Below, piece by piece: positions 1-5,859 of a stretch of 13,228 bases of DNA (position 1 is the stretch's first letter; each line of letters starts with the position of its first letter). The stretch lies in assembly GCA_913052045.1 (NCBI GenBank), contig CAJXDJ010000009.1, positions 1-13,228 on the forward strand. Reading direction: 5' to 3'. Origin of the DNA: an uncultured Dehalococcoidia bacterium. GTDB taxonomy: Bacteria; Chloroflexota; Dehalococcoidia; Lucifugimonadales; GCA-2712585. The notes beneath the pieces are model-generated. The model was not told where the DNA came from, made no database searches, and saw only the letters and a list, made by a program, of their open reading frames with translations. Made by a program: the position numbers and the translations under genes.

Positions 1-75
1 CTTCTTCACACCCAGCCGTTGGCCGGGACTATTACGTCCGTTACGGGAACTACCTCCAGCTTTCTTATGAGCCAA
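1..75 (-). CDS. rpmA: 50S ribosomal protein L27, N-terminal part (runs off window)
   Basis: L27 is a large-subunit ribosomal protein whose flexible N-terminal tail reaches towards the peptidyl-transferase centre. Only the first 25 codons are in the window. They read M-AHKKAGGSSRNGRNSPGQ then RLGVKK, the classical L27 N-terminus. There is no Firmicutes-type cleavable extension before AHKK. The start must be TTG (73-75), because the family begins at this residue and no ATG is available. A purine-rich GAGGAAGG site lies 8 bases upstream, inside rplU. The frame overlaps the last 11 bases of rplU (65-75), so L21 and L27 are probably translationally coupled, as in the common rplU-rpmA operon. The 3' part of the gene lies to the left of the window. 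Identity is certain despite the truncation. Confidence 0.93.
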   Translation of the reverse strand, partial: MAHKKAGGSSRNGRNSPGQRLGVKK

Positions 76-403
76 CTTTCGCACCTTCCTCAGAGACAAT
101 TTCCATTATTTGCAGTCTAGTGTATGCTTGCCTATGACCACGAGTCCGTCTGTATCTAGTTTTACTCTTGTATTTAAAAACTAGTATTTTTTTTGCCCGG
201 TCCTGGGCTTGTACCAAGGCCACAACTTTTGCCCCATTCACAACAGGTGTCCCTACATTTAACTGACCATCTATAGAAACAGCCATAACTTGATCTAACT
301 CTATTTCGGATCCGGGATCAACTTGAAGCTTCTCGACATCAATGATGTCTCCATTAGAAACCCTATATTGCTTTCCGCCCGTTTTAATAATTGCATAATC
401 CAT
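65..403 (-). CDS. rplU: 50S ribosomal protein L21
   Basis: L21 binds 23S rRNA in the large ribosomal subunit. The 112-residue product has the usual length and signature. The N-terminus is YAIIKTGGKQYRV (residues 3-15). An acidic strand region follows (about residues 20-40), and then the basic C-terminal block with KYKSKTRYRRTRGHRQ (about residues 78-93), which is the diagnostic L21 motif. The start is ATG at 401-403; an upstream GGAAC about 8 bases away is only a weak ribosome site. rpmA begins inside the end of this gene, giving the conserved L21-L27 pair. A 112-base spacer with promoter-like sequences separates it from the upstream membrane-protein gene, so it probably has its own promoter. 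Confidence 0.97.
   Translation of the reverse strand: MDYAIIKTGGKQYRVSNGDIIDVEKLQVDPGSEIELDQVMAVSIDGQLNVGTPVVNGAKVVALVQAQDRAKKILVFKYKSKTRYRRTRGHRQAYTRLQIMEIVSEEGAKVGS
84..91 (-). promoter_or_regulatory. Ribosome binding site of rpmA inside rplU
   Basis: On the minus strand this reads GAGGAAGG, 8 bases before the TTG at 73-75. It lies within the rplU reading frame and is the main nucleotide evidence for choosing the overlapping TTG as the rpmA start. Confidence 0.65.
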
Positions 404-412
404 AACTGTTCC

Positions 413-457
413 ATGTTAGGGCGAAGTGCTCATAAGTGTCAACAATTAATGGATCAA
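413..457 (-). promoter_or_regulatory. Candidate promoter(s) for rplU-rpmA
   Basis: Two overlapping sigma-70-like arrangements are visible on the minus strand. One is a perfect TTGACA (437-442), an 18-base spacer and TAACAT (413-418). It would start transcription only a few bases before the rplU ATG, giving a nearly leaderless mRNA. The other is TTGATC (452-457), a 17-base spacer and TATGAG (429-434), giving a leader of about 20 bases. Sequence alone does not decide between them. Confidence 0.5.
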
Positions 458-494
458 TTCTAATTCTTTACTTTTAACATCGAGTCACTATAAA

Positions 495-512
495 TACACA
501 TCCTCATGTGTA
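495..512 (-). terminator. Possible weak hairpin terminator after the membrane-protein gene
   Basis: Four bases after the TGA stop, the minus strand reads TACACAT-GAGG-ATGTGTA, a perfect 7-bp stem with a 4-base loop, followed by TTTATAG. The stem is AT-rich and the T tract is short. It could be a weak intrinsic terminator or just a stabilising 3' hairpin. It lies upstream of the rplU promoter candidates. Confidence 0.35.
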
Positions 513-515
513 AAA

Positions 516-1547
516 TCATTTTCCAGACAGCAAATCGACCATTTCTTTGCTACTTTGTATTCTTCGATTCATTTCTGTGCGAATAAGGAACAATATGCCT
601 CCTACTACGATGACACTCAGATAGCTAAGCAATCTATCTACGATTACCACAGAACCCGCTGCCGTTCTGACAAGCATACTGCTTAATATTGCAGCCACCC
701 CAAACTCTGTTATCCCTAAACCTCCAATCGGCAAAAGCGTTAACAAAGAATTCGCCAAAGTCGCAAAAAGCACTAATGGAATACTAACATCGAATCCTAA
801 AGCCTGTATAACTAAGAATAGCCTACCGGCTTCGGCAAGCCACCCCAACAATCCCAATACTAAAATCACTGGTAACCTTTCATAACTACCCAATGCTCCT
901 CTGTGAAATCGCAAATAGGCTTCTCCTAAAGAAAAGGGTAGGAATCTGGAAAATCTTTCCTTGAAAATTATCATCCCCATCAAAACAATGCCCAACAAGA
1001 AAGGAACACTTGATGCGAACATGACAAAAATCCAGGGTGTATCAACCCCTGTAGAAACCATCAAGCCAGATGCCAATAACAGAAGACCAAACATGATGAA
1101 TACATCTACAATACGTTCAGCCACAACGGTACCAATCGTTTGCGATAAACTGTGGCCAGTTTCAGTACTGTAAAGGTGCGCTCTATAAATATCTCCGATT
1201 CGTAGTACTGTAATACAGTTTACAAACCAGCTGACCAAAATTAATCCACCACAATTCTGAATGGTTGGATTAGGATCCTCTCCTCGCTGGACGTTTATCA
1301 ATAACAAACGCCACCTGGCCCCCCGAAAAATAAATGTGGTGTAGTGAAGAACAAATGCCGCTAAGAGGACTGCAAAGTTAGTCTCCGTGATATTTGTCCA
1401 CAATTCCCTAGCATTCAAATCAAACCTTACTACTAAAAAGAAAAGGAAAAGTCCTGCCAAGGCCAAAAACAACAACGTAGTCAATGGAGCGCCTCTTCGA
1501 AGAGGATAAGCTTTCAATCCAGTTCTTTTATAAATTAGAAAACCCAT
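516..1547 (-). CDS. UPF0104/LPG-synthase-TM-type polytopic membrane protein
   Basis: This is an integral membrane protein of the lysylphosphatidylglycerol synthase transmembrane region (flippase-like, UPF0104) family, with about eight hydrophobic segments and no soluble synthetase domain. With the ATG at 1547 it has 343 residues. Family motifs in order are: FRGARWRLL after the second helix; SWFVN..TVLRIGDIYRAHL; the AERIVDVFIMF helix (ER..D); and near the C-terminus LLPIGGLGITEFG, the P-GG-G-E signature. The frame stays open upstream to a TTG at 1601, but that TTG falls in a candidate -10 box and has no ribosome site. ATG 1547 is therefore preferred, although its AAAGGAC site is only about one base away. 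Stand-alone members are often annotated as transporters or flippases of lipid-linked substrates; the substrate here is unknown. It is co-directional with rsmG upstream. Confidence 0.85.
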   Translation of the reverse strand: MGFLIYKRTGLKAYPLRRGAPLTTLLFLALAGLFLFFLVVRFDLNARELWTNITETNFAVLLAAFVLHYTTFIFRGARWRLLLINVQRGEDPNPTIQNCGGLILVSWFVNCITVLRIGDIYRAHLYSTETGHSLSQTIGTVVAERIVDVFIMFGLLLLASGLMVSTGVDTPWIFVMFASSVPFLLGIVLMGMIIFKERFSRFLPFSLGEAYLRFHRGALGSYERLPVILVLGLLGWLAEAGRLFLVIQALGFDVSIPLVLFATLANSLLTLLPIGGLGITEFGVAAILSSMLVRTAAGSVVIVDRLLSYLSVIVVGGILFLIRTEMNRRIQSSKEMVDLLSGK

Positions 1548-1599
1548 GTCCTTTTGTCTATCCCTTAGAATAGGGGGGGCAGCAAACCACACCCCCGAC

Positions 1600-1628
1600 A
1601 ATATATAGTGAATACAAATTAGTGCAAA
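1600..1628 (-). promoter_or_regulatory. Candidate promoter of the membrane-protein gene
   Basis: On the minus strand TTTGCA (1623-1628), a 17-base spacer and TATATT (1600-1605) make a plausible sigma-70 promoter in the 48-base gap after rsmG. A transcript from it would start near 1593, downstream of the possible TTG start at 1601. That supports translation from ATG 1547. Confidence 0.4.
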
Positions 1629-1649
1629 GCTAACCCAAACCTATCTAAT

Positions 1650-2348
1650 TCATGTTAAGGGACGTTTCTTGGGAATTCCCGCTTTCCTTGGGTATATATC
1701 AGGCGTATGAGACACCTTATCGAGTATTACTAAGGTCCGGTTGTCTTCTAAGCCTGAGATTTGTGTTGGATGGGAACCCGCCAATCGACCCCCCAATTTA
1801 ATAATTGCCCCATGAGAATCCTCAATTTCTCTAGAAATCTCACCCTTCTTAAAAAGTATAACTTTGCCTCCAATTCTGGAAAAAGGGAGAGTTAGCTCTG
1901 CTACAACATTCATAGGCCCTAACGCACGAGCGAGAATTAAGTCGAATGTTTCTCTAAACATACTGTCCCTTCCCAATACCTCCGCTCTATTATTGTATAT
2001 GGTCACACCATCGAGACTTAGCCTTTTTACTATATGCTCCAGAAAATTTACCTTTTTCCCTACAGACTCCACCAAGCATAGATTTATGCCTGGAACCAGA
2101 ATCTTTAATGGTAACCCCGGAAACCCCGCTCCTGAACCGACATCGATGCATTTTAGGTTTCCACAAGTTTGTAGATTAATTACATCCAATGGAGTCACTG
2201 AATCTGCGAAGTGTTTCAATTGAACATCTCTGTAGTCAGTAATACGAGTAAGATTGATTCGTTTATTCCATAAAACAAGTTCTTTATAATAAATCTCGAA
2301 TTGTTCTATCTGATCTGCGGTAAGATTTGAGAAATCTCTCTTTATCAA
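1650..2348 (-). CDS. rsmG: 16S rRNA (guanine-527-N7)-methyltransferase RsmG
   Basis: RsmG (GidB) uses S-adenosylmethionine to form m7G at G527 of 16S rRNA; loss in other bacteria gives low-level streptomycin resistance. The 232-residue product has the family layout: an N-terminal helical part with LWNKRINLTRI (26-36) and KHFADS (45-50); SAM motif I DVGSGAGFPGLPL (69-81); an acidic ribose-binding VES with KK..FL (93-103); RAE (121-123); ARAL (140-143); and a C-terminal P-x-YPR-AGIPKK-PL segment (216-231). The start is TTG (2346-2348) with GGAGAG five bases upstream and no better ATG. It is divergent from the RAM-domain gene across a 331-base gap and heads a minus-strand run into the membrane protein and rplU-rpmA. 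Nothing in the catalytic motifs looks defective. Confidence 0.97.
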   Translation of the reverse strand: MIKRDFSNLTADQIEQFEIYYKELVLWNKRINLTRITDYRDVQLKHFADSVTPLDVINLQTCGNLKCIDVGSGAGFPGLPLKILVPGINLCLVESVGKKVNFLEHIVKRLSLDGVTIYNNRAEVLGRDSMFRETFDLILARALGPMNVVAELTLPFSRIGGKVILFKKGEISREIEDSHGAIIKLGGRLAGSHPTQISGLEDNRTLVILDKVSHTPDIYPRKAGIPKKRPLT

Positions 2349-2387
2349 AATCTCTCCGATTTAATAATATTTGTTTTTGCCGACTAA

Positions 2388-2416
2388 ATTAATCCACATA
2401 ACTTCACATAAGGCAA
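2388..2416 (-). promoter_or_regulatory. Weak candidate promoter for rsmG
   Basis: On the minus strand TTGCCT (2411-2416), a 17-base spacer and ATTAAT (2388-2393) match consensus at 4 of 6 positions in each box. This would give a leader of about 30 bases before the rsmG TTG start. It is the best arrangement I can see in an AT-rich stretch where chance matches are common. Confidence 0.3.
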
Positions 2417-2578
2417 TAATCTGTATGGCCGCTAATAAAATACCAGATAGGGTCGCAATATATTCTACTATTCATGAAGCAAAATCCAACTTGTGGCGAC
2501 AAACTAATCTAATTAATAGCTAAATGAAATCAACTTTTATTCATCGTTGCATTTTCGACGGTCTATGCGCTTTCTAAA

Positions 2579-2607
2579 TTGACACTCCCAAAAAGCCTGC
2601 ATAGAAT
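2579..2607 (+). promoter_or_regulatory. Strong sigma-70-type promoter of the RAM/acyl-CoA dehydrogenase operon
   Basis: A perfect -35 TTGACA (2579-2584), a 17-base spacer and -10 TAGAAT (2602-2607, 5 of 6 matches) form the closest match to a housekeeping promoter in the window. Transcription would start near 2614, leaving a leader of about 66 bases before the ATG at 2680. Its position predicts that the RAM-domain gene, both dehydrogenases and the HIT gene share this transcript. Confidence 0.75.
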
Positions 2608-2615
2608 TAGAGTAT

Positions 2616-2656
2616 CCTTAAGCAAGGGGTCATTTAGGAACTCCTAGGCGAACCCC
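2616..2656 (+). promoter_or_regulatory. Structured 5' leader of the RAM-domain operon
   Basis: The predicted leader can fold in two mutually exclusive ways. CCTT (2616-2619) can pair with AAGG (2624-2627), or the overlapping GGGGT (2626-2630) can pair with ACCCC (2652-2656) around an inner TAGG-AACT-CCTA hairpin (2635-2646). The second fold ends about 10 bases before the AAGGAA ribosome site. This may be an mRNA-level control element or chance; it does not match a riboswitch class that I recognise. Confidence 0.3.
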
Positions 2657-2679
2657 AAAACCTACCAAGGAAATGAATA

Positions 2680-2916
2680 ATGAATACTAAAGCTTTTGTC
2701 CTGGTTGAAACAGCTGTCGGAAAAACCCGAGACGTGGCCCACGCCCTGGGGGAAGTAGATGGCATTCTATCTGTAGACGTAGTAACCGGTCCATATGACA
2801 TTATCGCCGTGATGGAGGGAAAGGACATAACTTCAATAGGTGACATGGTCACTGAAAAAGTTCACTTCCCCGGTGTGGTTCGCACGGTTACATGTATATC
2901 CGTAGGCAGTGCTTAA
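2680..2916 (+). CDS. Stand-alone Lrp/AsnC ligand-binding (RAM) domain protein
   Basis: This 78-residue protein is the effector-binding domain of Lrp/AsnC regulators without the DNA-binding helix-turn-helix. The alternating beta-alpha-beta pattern is clear: AFVLVETAVGK (5-15), then AHALGEVDGILSVDVVTGPYDIIAVMEG (20-47), where VDVVTGPYDII is the diagnostic RAM core, and a C-terminal strand VRTVTCISV. Such proteins (SARDs) form dimers and higher rings and can bind amino acids or other small molecules; many have unknown roles. The start is ATG 2680 with AAGGAA about 7 bases before it. Another ATG at 2673 lies in a different frame and stops after five codons. The gene comes first after the strong promoter and 45 bases before the first dehydrogenase, so it may sense a metabolite of that pathway. 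It cannot bind DNA by itself in the usual way. Confidence 0.92.
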   Translation: MNTKAFVLVETAVGKTRDVAHALGEVDGILSVDVVTGPYDIIAVMEGKDITSIGDMVTEKVHFPGVVRTVTCISVGSA

Positions 2917-2961
2917 CAACAAGATTTTTTTTGTTCCATTCAAATCACGAGGTCTTAGCCA

Positions 2962-4137
2962 ATGGACTTCCGCTTTTCGTTGGAAGATGAGAGATTTAGG
3001 ACTGAGTTGCTTTTATTTCTTAAAAGCGACACCCCCCAACCCATGCCATTCCCTGGAAATATGACGGACGAGCAAGAATGGAAACTCACAACTGTAATCC
3101 GACGGAAACTGGCAGAAAAGGGTTGGCTTACAATGAATTGGCCCAAATCCTACGGTGGCCAAGACGCTTCTTCAATACGAAGCCTTATCTTTAACGAAGA
3201 GATGTCATACCATCTTATACCTGGTCGAGATGTGTTCGGTTCACGAATGTTGGGACCAACACTAATGATCTACGGAAGTGAAGAGCAGAAGGAGGAGTTT
3301 CTACCCCCCATCTCAGAAGGTAGGGTGCAATGGTGCCAAGGATATAGTGAGCCAGAATCTGGTTCAGATCTCGCCTCTCTTCGAACCCAAGCTGAGGACA
3401 TGGGGGATCATTATCTAGTTAACGGTGGAAAAGTCTGGACATCTATGGCCCACAAGGCTGATTGGATGATGTTATTAGCTCGTACCAACCCAACCGCTCC
3501 TAAGCATCGTGGAATTAGCTTCTTCCTACTGGACATGCGAACACATGGGATAGAAATCAAACCCATAATCAACATGGCAGGAAGGCACGAATTCAACCAA
3601 ATTTTTTTCGACAACGTTCGAATACCAAAAGATAAACTTGTAGGAGAAGAGGGCCAGGGATGGTATGTAGCTGTTACTTTACTGGATTTTGAACGCTCCG
3701 GCATTGATTATGCTGCACAAGCTAAACGACTCCTGGATGACCTCACAGGGTATGTTATCAAAGCCCAAGAAGCAGGCAACCATAGACTCAGCAAATGGTG
3801 GATTAATGATTTATTAGCCAAACTATATATAGATACTGAGGTAGCTAAGCTCATTTCCTATAGAACGGCGTGGCTTCAATCCCAACATATTGTTCCTACT
3901 AAAGAAGCTTCAATGAGCAAAGTATTCGGAAGTGAAACCTTCCAAAAAGTAGCAGCAGCCGGACTAAAAATTTTAGGCTTATATGCTCCGTTAACGTCTG
4001 ATGATGATCATTCGGCACTATCAGGATACGTTCAGGAATGTTGGCGCTACAGCTTCATGAACACAATAGCGGCTGGAACCTCCGAAATTCAGAGAAACAT
4101 CATTGCGAACCGGGGTCTAAAATTACCGCGGAATTAA
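2962..4137 (+). CDS. Acyl-CoA dehydrogenase, FadE alpha-type subunit
   Basis: This flavoprotein family oxidises acyl-CoA thioesters to 2-enoyl-CoA. The 391-residue chain has an N-terminal helical domain, a middle beta domain and a C-terminal helical bundle. Retained motifs are WP-SYGGQDAS (60-70), GYSEPESGSDLAS (127-139, substrate and flavin contacts), VWTSMAHKADW (158-168) and GTSEIQRNIIA (372-382). The usual catalytic Glu before GTS is Ala371. Glu244 in LDFERSG is at the position that serves as base in isovaleryl-CoA-type enzymes and is the likely substitute. The R-QFG-FQ and Q-GG-G-FAD-binding motifs are missing here but present in the next gene, so the two probably work as one heteromeric enzyme. 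The start is ATG 2962 with GAGGT 8 bases upstream. The substrate cannot be told; this type is common in branched or side-chain CoA oxidation. Confidence 0.93.
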   Translation: MDFRFSLEDERFRTELLLFLKSDTPQPMPFPGNMTDEQEWKLTTVIRRKLAEKGWLTMNWPKSYGGQDASSIRSLIFNEEMSYHLIPGRDVFGSRMLGPTLMIYGSEEQKEEFLPPISEGRVQWCQGYSEPESGSDLASLRTQAEDMGDHYLVNGGKVWTSMAHKADWMMLLARTNPTAPKHRGISFFLLDMRTHGIEIKPIINMAGRHEFNQIFFDNVRIPKDKLVGEEGQGWYVAVTLLDFERSGIDYAAQAKRLLDDLTGYVIKAQEAGNHRLSKWWINDLLAKLYIDTEVAKLISYRTAWLQSQHIVPTKEASMSKVFGSETFQKVAAAGLKILGLYAPLTSDDDHSALSGYVQECWRYSFMNTIAAGTSEIQRNIIANRGLKLPRN

Positions 4138-4141
4138 TCAA

Positions 4142-5284
4142 ATGGATTTAAGTTTTACAGACACACAAAAAATGTTGGTTACTGAGGCTCGTCAGTTTTT
4201 AAAATCAACGTGGGGCACTTCCATGGTACGCAAACTTGCGGAAGATACAAAAGATTATTCCAACGACCTTTGGATTGCTATGGCTGAATTAGGCTGGATG
4301 GGAATAGTTTTTCCCCAGGAGTACGGAGGCACTGGAGGAAACTTGATAGACCTTTGCGCCCTTGTAGAAGAAATGGGGCGTCATTTGGTGCCTGGGCCAT
4401 TTTGCTCATCAATAGGTCTAGTAGGCCTAACGCTATTGAAAGAGGCAGATAATGAAACTCGATCTCTTATGATCCCAAAGCTTGCAAGTGGACAGATAAC
4501 GGCCACTCTCGCAGTGACTGAAGAAACTGGGGGGTTAGCCCCAGAAGATATCGAGACAATATGCGTAAGGAAAAATGATCATTATATACTTAACGGGATT
4601 AAACTTTTCGTTCCAGATGCACAAAATGTTGACTACATCTTAATAGCAGCCAGAACGGGCTCTAAGCCTACCAATATTTCTTTATTCCTTGCCCCAACAG
4701 GTAGCGACGGCATAGATATCCGGGCCCACAAAACCATGTCTTTTGACGCACAAGGAGAGCTGCGCTTAGTCAATACACAACTTCCCCTTTCCTCATTGAT
4801 CGGTGAATTCAATAACGGTTGGCCGTTAGTCGATAGGGCATTACAATTAGGAACAATGTTGAAATGCGCTGAAATGTTAGGGGGTGCAGAAATAATTTTG
4901 GACAAAACAATTGAACATCTGCAAGAACGTGTGCAATTTGGTAGGCCTATCGGCACATTTCAAGCTCTACAACATCACTGTGCAAACATGGCCATCGATG
5001 TCGAAGGGTGTAGATATCTGACATATCAAGCTGCATGGTCTTTATCTCAAGGCTTCAATTCGCGAAAGGAAGTTTCTATGGCGAAAGCTTGGGTTAACGA
5101 AGCTTATAACAGAATATGTACCTTGTCACATCAGTGCCACGGAGCCATTGGGTTCACGATGGAGCACGACTTGCAGCTTTACACAAGAAGGGCTAGGGTC
5201 CAAGAACAATCGTTTGGGGAAACACAATTTCACGTCGAGATATTGACCAAAAATATAGGAAGTCTTAGGAGAGGATCGCTTTAA
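4142..5284 (+). CDS. Acyl-CoA dehydrogenase, FadE beta-type partner subunit
   Basis: This 380-residue chain has the acyl-CoA dehydrogenase fold and starts 4 bases after the previous stop, so expression is probably coupled. Conserved features are GIVFPQEYGGTGG (54-66), the FAD-contact block QERVQFGRPIGTFQALQH (261-278) and HQCHGAIGFTMEHDLQLY (330-347), another FAD pyrophosphate-binding stretch. The catalytic side is eroded. The TEP-AGSD motif is TEETGGLAPED (126-136), the W-S flavin motif is KLFVPDA (154-160), there is no EGTS motif at the C-terminus, and no Glu stands where the LDFER residue lies in its neighbour. This is the pattern of the non-catalytic partner in mycobacterial alpha2-beta2 FadE enzymes. 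It probably contributes FAD-binding surfaces to the gene at 2962. A homomeric active enzyme looks unlikely. Confidence 0.92.
   Translation: MDLSFTDTQKMLVTEARQFLKSTWGTSMVRKLAEDTKDYSNDLWIAMAELGWMGIVFPQEYGGTGGNLIDLCALVEEMGRHLVPGPFCSSIGLVGLTLLKEADNETRSLMIPKLASGQITATLAVTEETGGLAPEDIETICVRKNDHYILNGIKLFVPDAQNVDYILIAARTGSKPTNISLFLAPTGSDGIDIRAHKTMSFDAQGELRLVNTQLPLSSLIGEFNNGWPLVDRALQLGTMLKCAEMLGGAEIILDKTIEHLQERVQFGRPIGTFQALQHHCANMAIDVEGCRYLTYQAAWSLSQGFNSRKEVSMAKAWVNEAYNRICTLSHQCHGAIGFTMEHDLQLYTRRARVQEQSFGETQFHVEILTKNIGSLRRGSL
5268..5274 (+). promoter_or_regulatory. Ribosome binding site of the HIT gene
   Basis: GGAGAGG lies 9 bases before the ATG at 5284, within the last codons of the second dehydrogenase. 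With the one-base TAATG overlap it fixes the HIT start and indicates translational coupling. Confidence 0.6.
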
Positions 5285-5631
5285 TGAATGATACAGATTG
5301 CATTTTCTGCGGGATATTTAGCGGAGTGATAGAATCTGATGTTCTATTTCGCAATAAAGACCTGATAGTTGTCAGAGATATCAACCCAAAAGCTCCAACG
5401 CATTTAATTATAATCCCCAAGCCGCATATTAAAAACTTGGCTTATTCGGCAGGCAGGACTTCAGGAATACTAGGCCACATGTTTATTGTAGCTGAAGAAA
5501 TGGCACGTAGGGAGGAAGTAACTATTTCTGGGTTCCGACTAATAGTGAACCAGGGAGAGAACGCTGGACAAGAAATAGAACATCTTCACATGCATCTTCT
5601 TGGTGGTAAGAAACTAAACAACTTGGGGTAA
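5284..5631 (+). CDS. HIT-family (HinT-like) nucleotide hydrolase
   Basis: Histidine-triad proteins hydrolyse nucleoside phosphoramidates and acyl- or aminoacyl-AMP adducts. The 115-residue product is full length for the HinT branch. It has an N-terminal zinc-type CIFCGI (Cys6, Cys9), the core with PKAPTHLIIIPKPHI (35-49), GFRLIVNQGENAGQEIEH (83-100), and the catalytic triad HLHMHLLGG (His100, His102, His104). The gene overlaps the upstream dehydrogenase stop by one base and is last in the plus-strand operon. Cleaving stray acyl-AMP would suit a fatty- or organic-acid CoA pathway, but that is inference; HIT genes occur in many unrelated contexts. The downstream neighbour is convergent. Confidence 0.95.
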   Translation: MNDTDCIFCGIFSGVIESDVLFRNKDLIVVRDINPKAPTHLIIIPKPHIKNLAYSAGRTSGILGHMFIVAEEMARREEVTISGFRLIVNQGENAGQEIEHLHMHLLGGKKLNNLG

Positions 5632-5695
5632 ACACTAAACCCATAAAACCAATTGACGCATTCTATTTATATTGGATCCATGGTATTAGAATAAA

Positions 5696-5713
5696 ACACA
5701 CACACACCCCCCC
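5696..5713. repeat. (AC)6-C7 simple-sequence tract
   Basis: Six AC dinucleotides (5696-5707) run into seven consecutive C residues (5707-5713) in the 213-base convergent gap between the HIT and GTPase genes. Such tracts are prone to slippage. It is outside any coding frame, so variation would not switch a gene directly. Confidence 0.8.
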
Positions 5714-5792
5714 ACAACATGGAGGGTTATCCCCCTAATGCATAAATTCCTTGGGATATTTTAAACTCCGGATCAGATTGCCCAAGTCCAAT

Positions 5793-5859
5793 GAACTACA
5801 TCAATATCAGGCGGGTGGTAGAAATCGTTAGTACAGGATCCTACCTAACTATGTAGTTC
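5793..5859. repeat. Nested inverted repeat at the convergent gene ends
   Basis: GAACTACAT (5793-5801) is the reverse complement of ATGTAGTTC (5851-5859). Inside it GGTAG (5816-5820) can pair with CTACC (5841-5845). The right arms overlap the last codons of the GTPase gene. The arrangement could fold in the 3' region of either convergent transcript but lacks a T tract, so I do not call it a terminator. Confidence 0.4.

Larger units (their letters stand above)
2349..2679. other. Divergent intergenic region between rsmG and the RAM-domain gene
   Basis: This 331-base AT-rich region holds the start signals of two divergent transcription units and no convincing gene. Its right part carries the strong plus-strand promoter and leader described separately. 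Its left part has a weak rsmG promoter. A short inverted repeat TTGT-GGCG-ACAA occurs near 2490-2503, too short to name as an operator. I see no tRNA cloverleaf, known riboswitch core or small ORF with a ribosome site in the remainder (about 2420-2575). Confidence 0.7.

Noticed and set aside
961..1173. Open frame on the plus strand inside the membrane-protein gene
   Set aside because: It is antisense to a well-supported gene, has no ribosome site or recognisable domain, and its low-complexity Asn/Thr/Ile composition is what an antisense frame of a membrane protein gives.
2349..2575. Searched for a tRNA, small RNA or riboswitch in the divergent gap
   Set aside because: I found no cloverleaf, T-loop sequence, long stem or known aptamer core by eye. 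A covariance-model scan would be decisive.
5653..5681. TTGACG in the convergent gap, resembling a -35 box
   Set aside because: The position 17 bases downstream reads ATCCAT, not a -10 box, and no plus-strand gene follows.
5716..5738. GGAGGG-TTAT-CCCCCT as a terminator in the convergent gap
   Set aside because: The stem has a mismatch or wobble, there is no T tract directly after it on either strand, and it lies about 100 bases beyond each gene.
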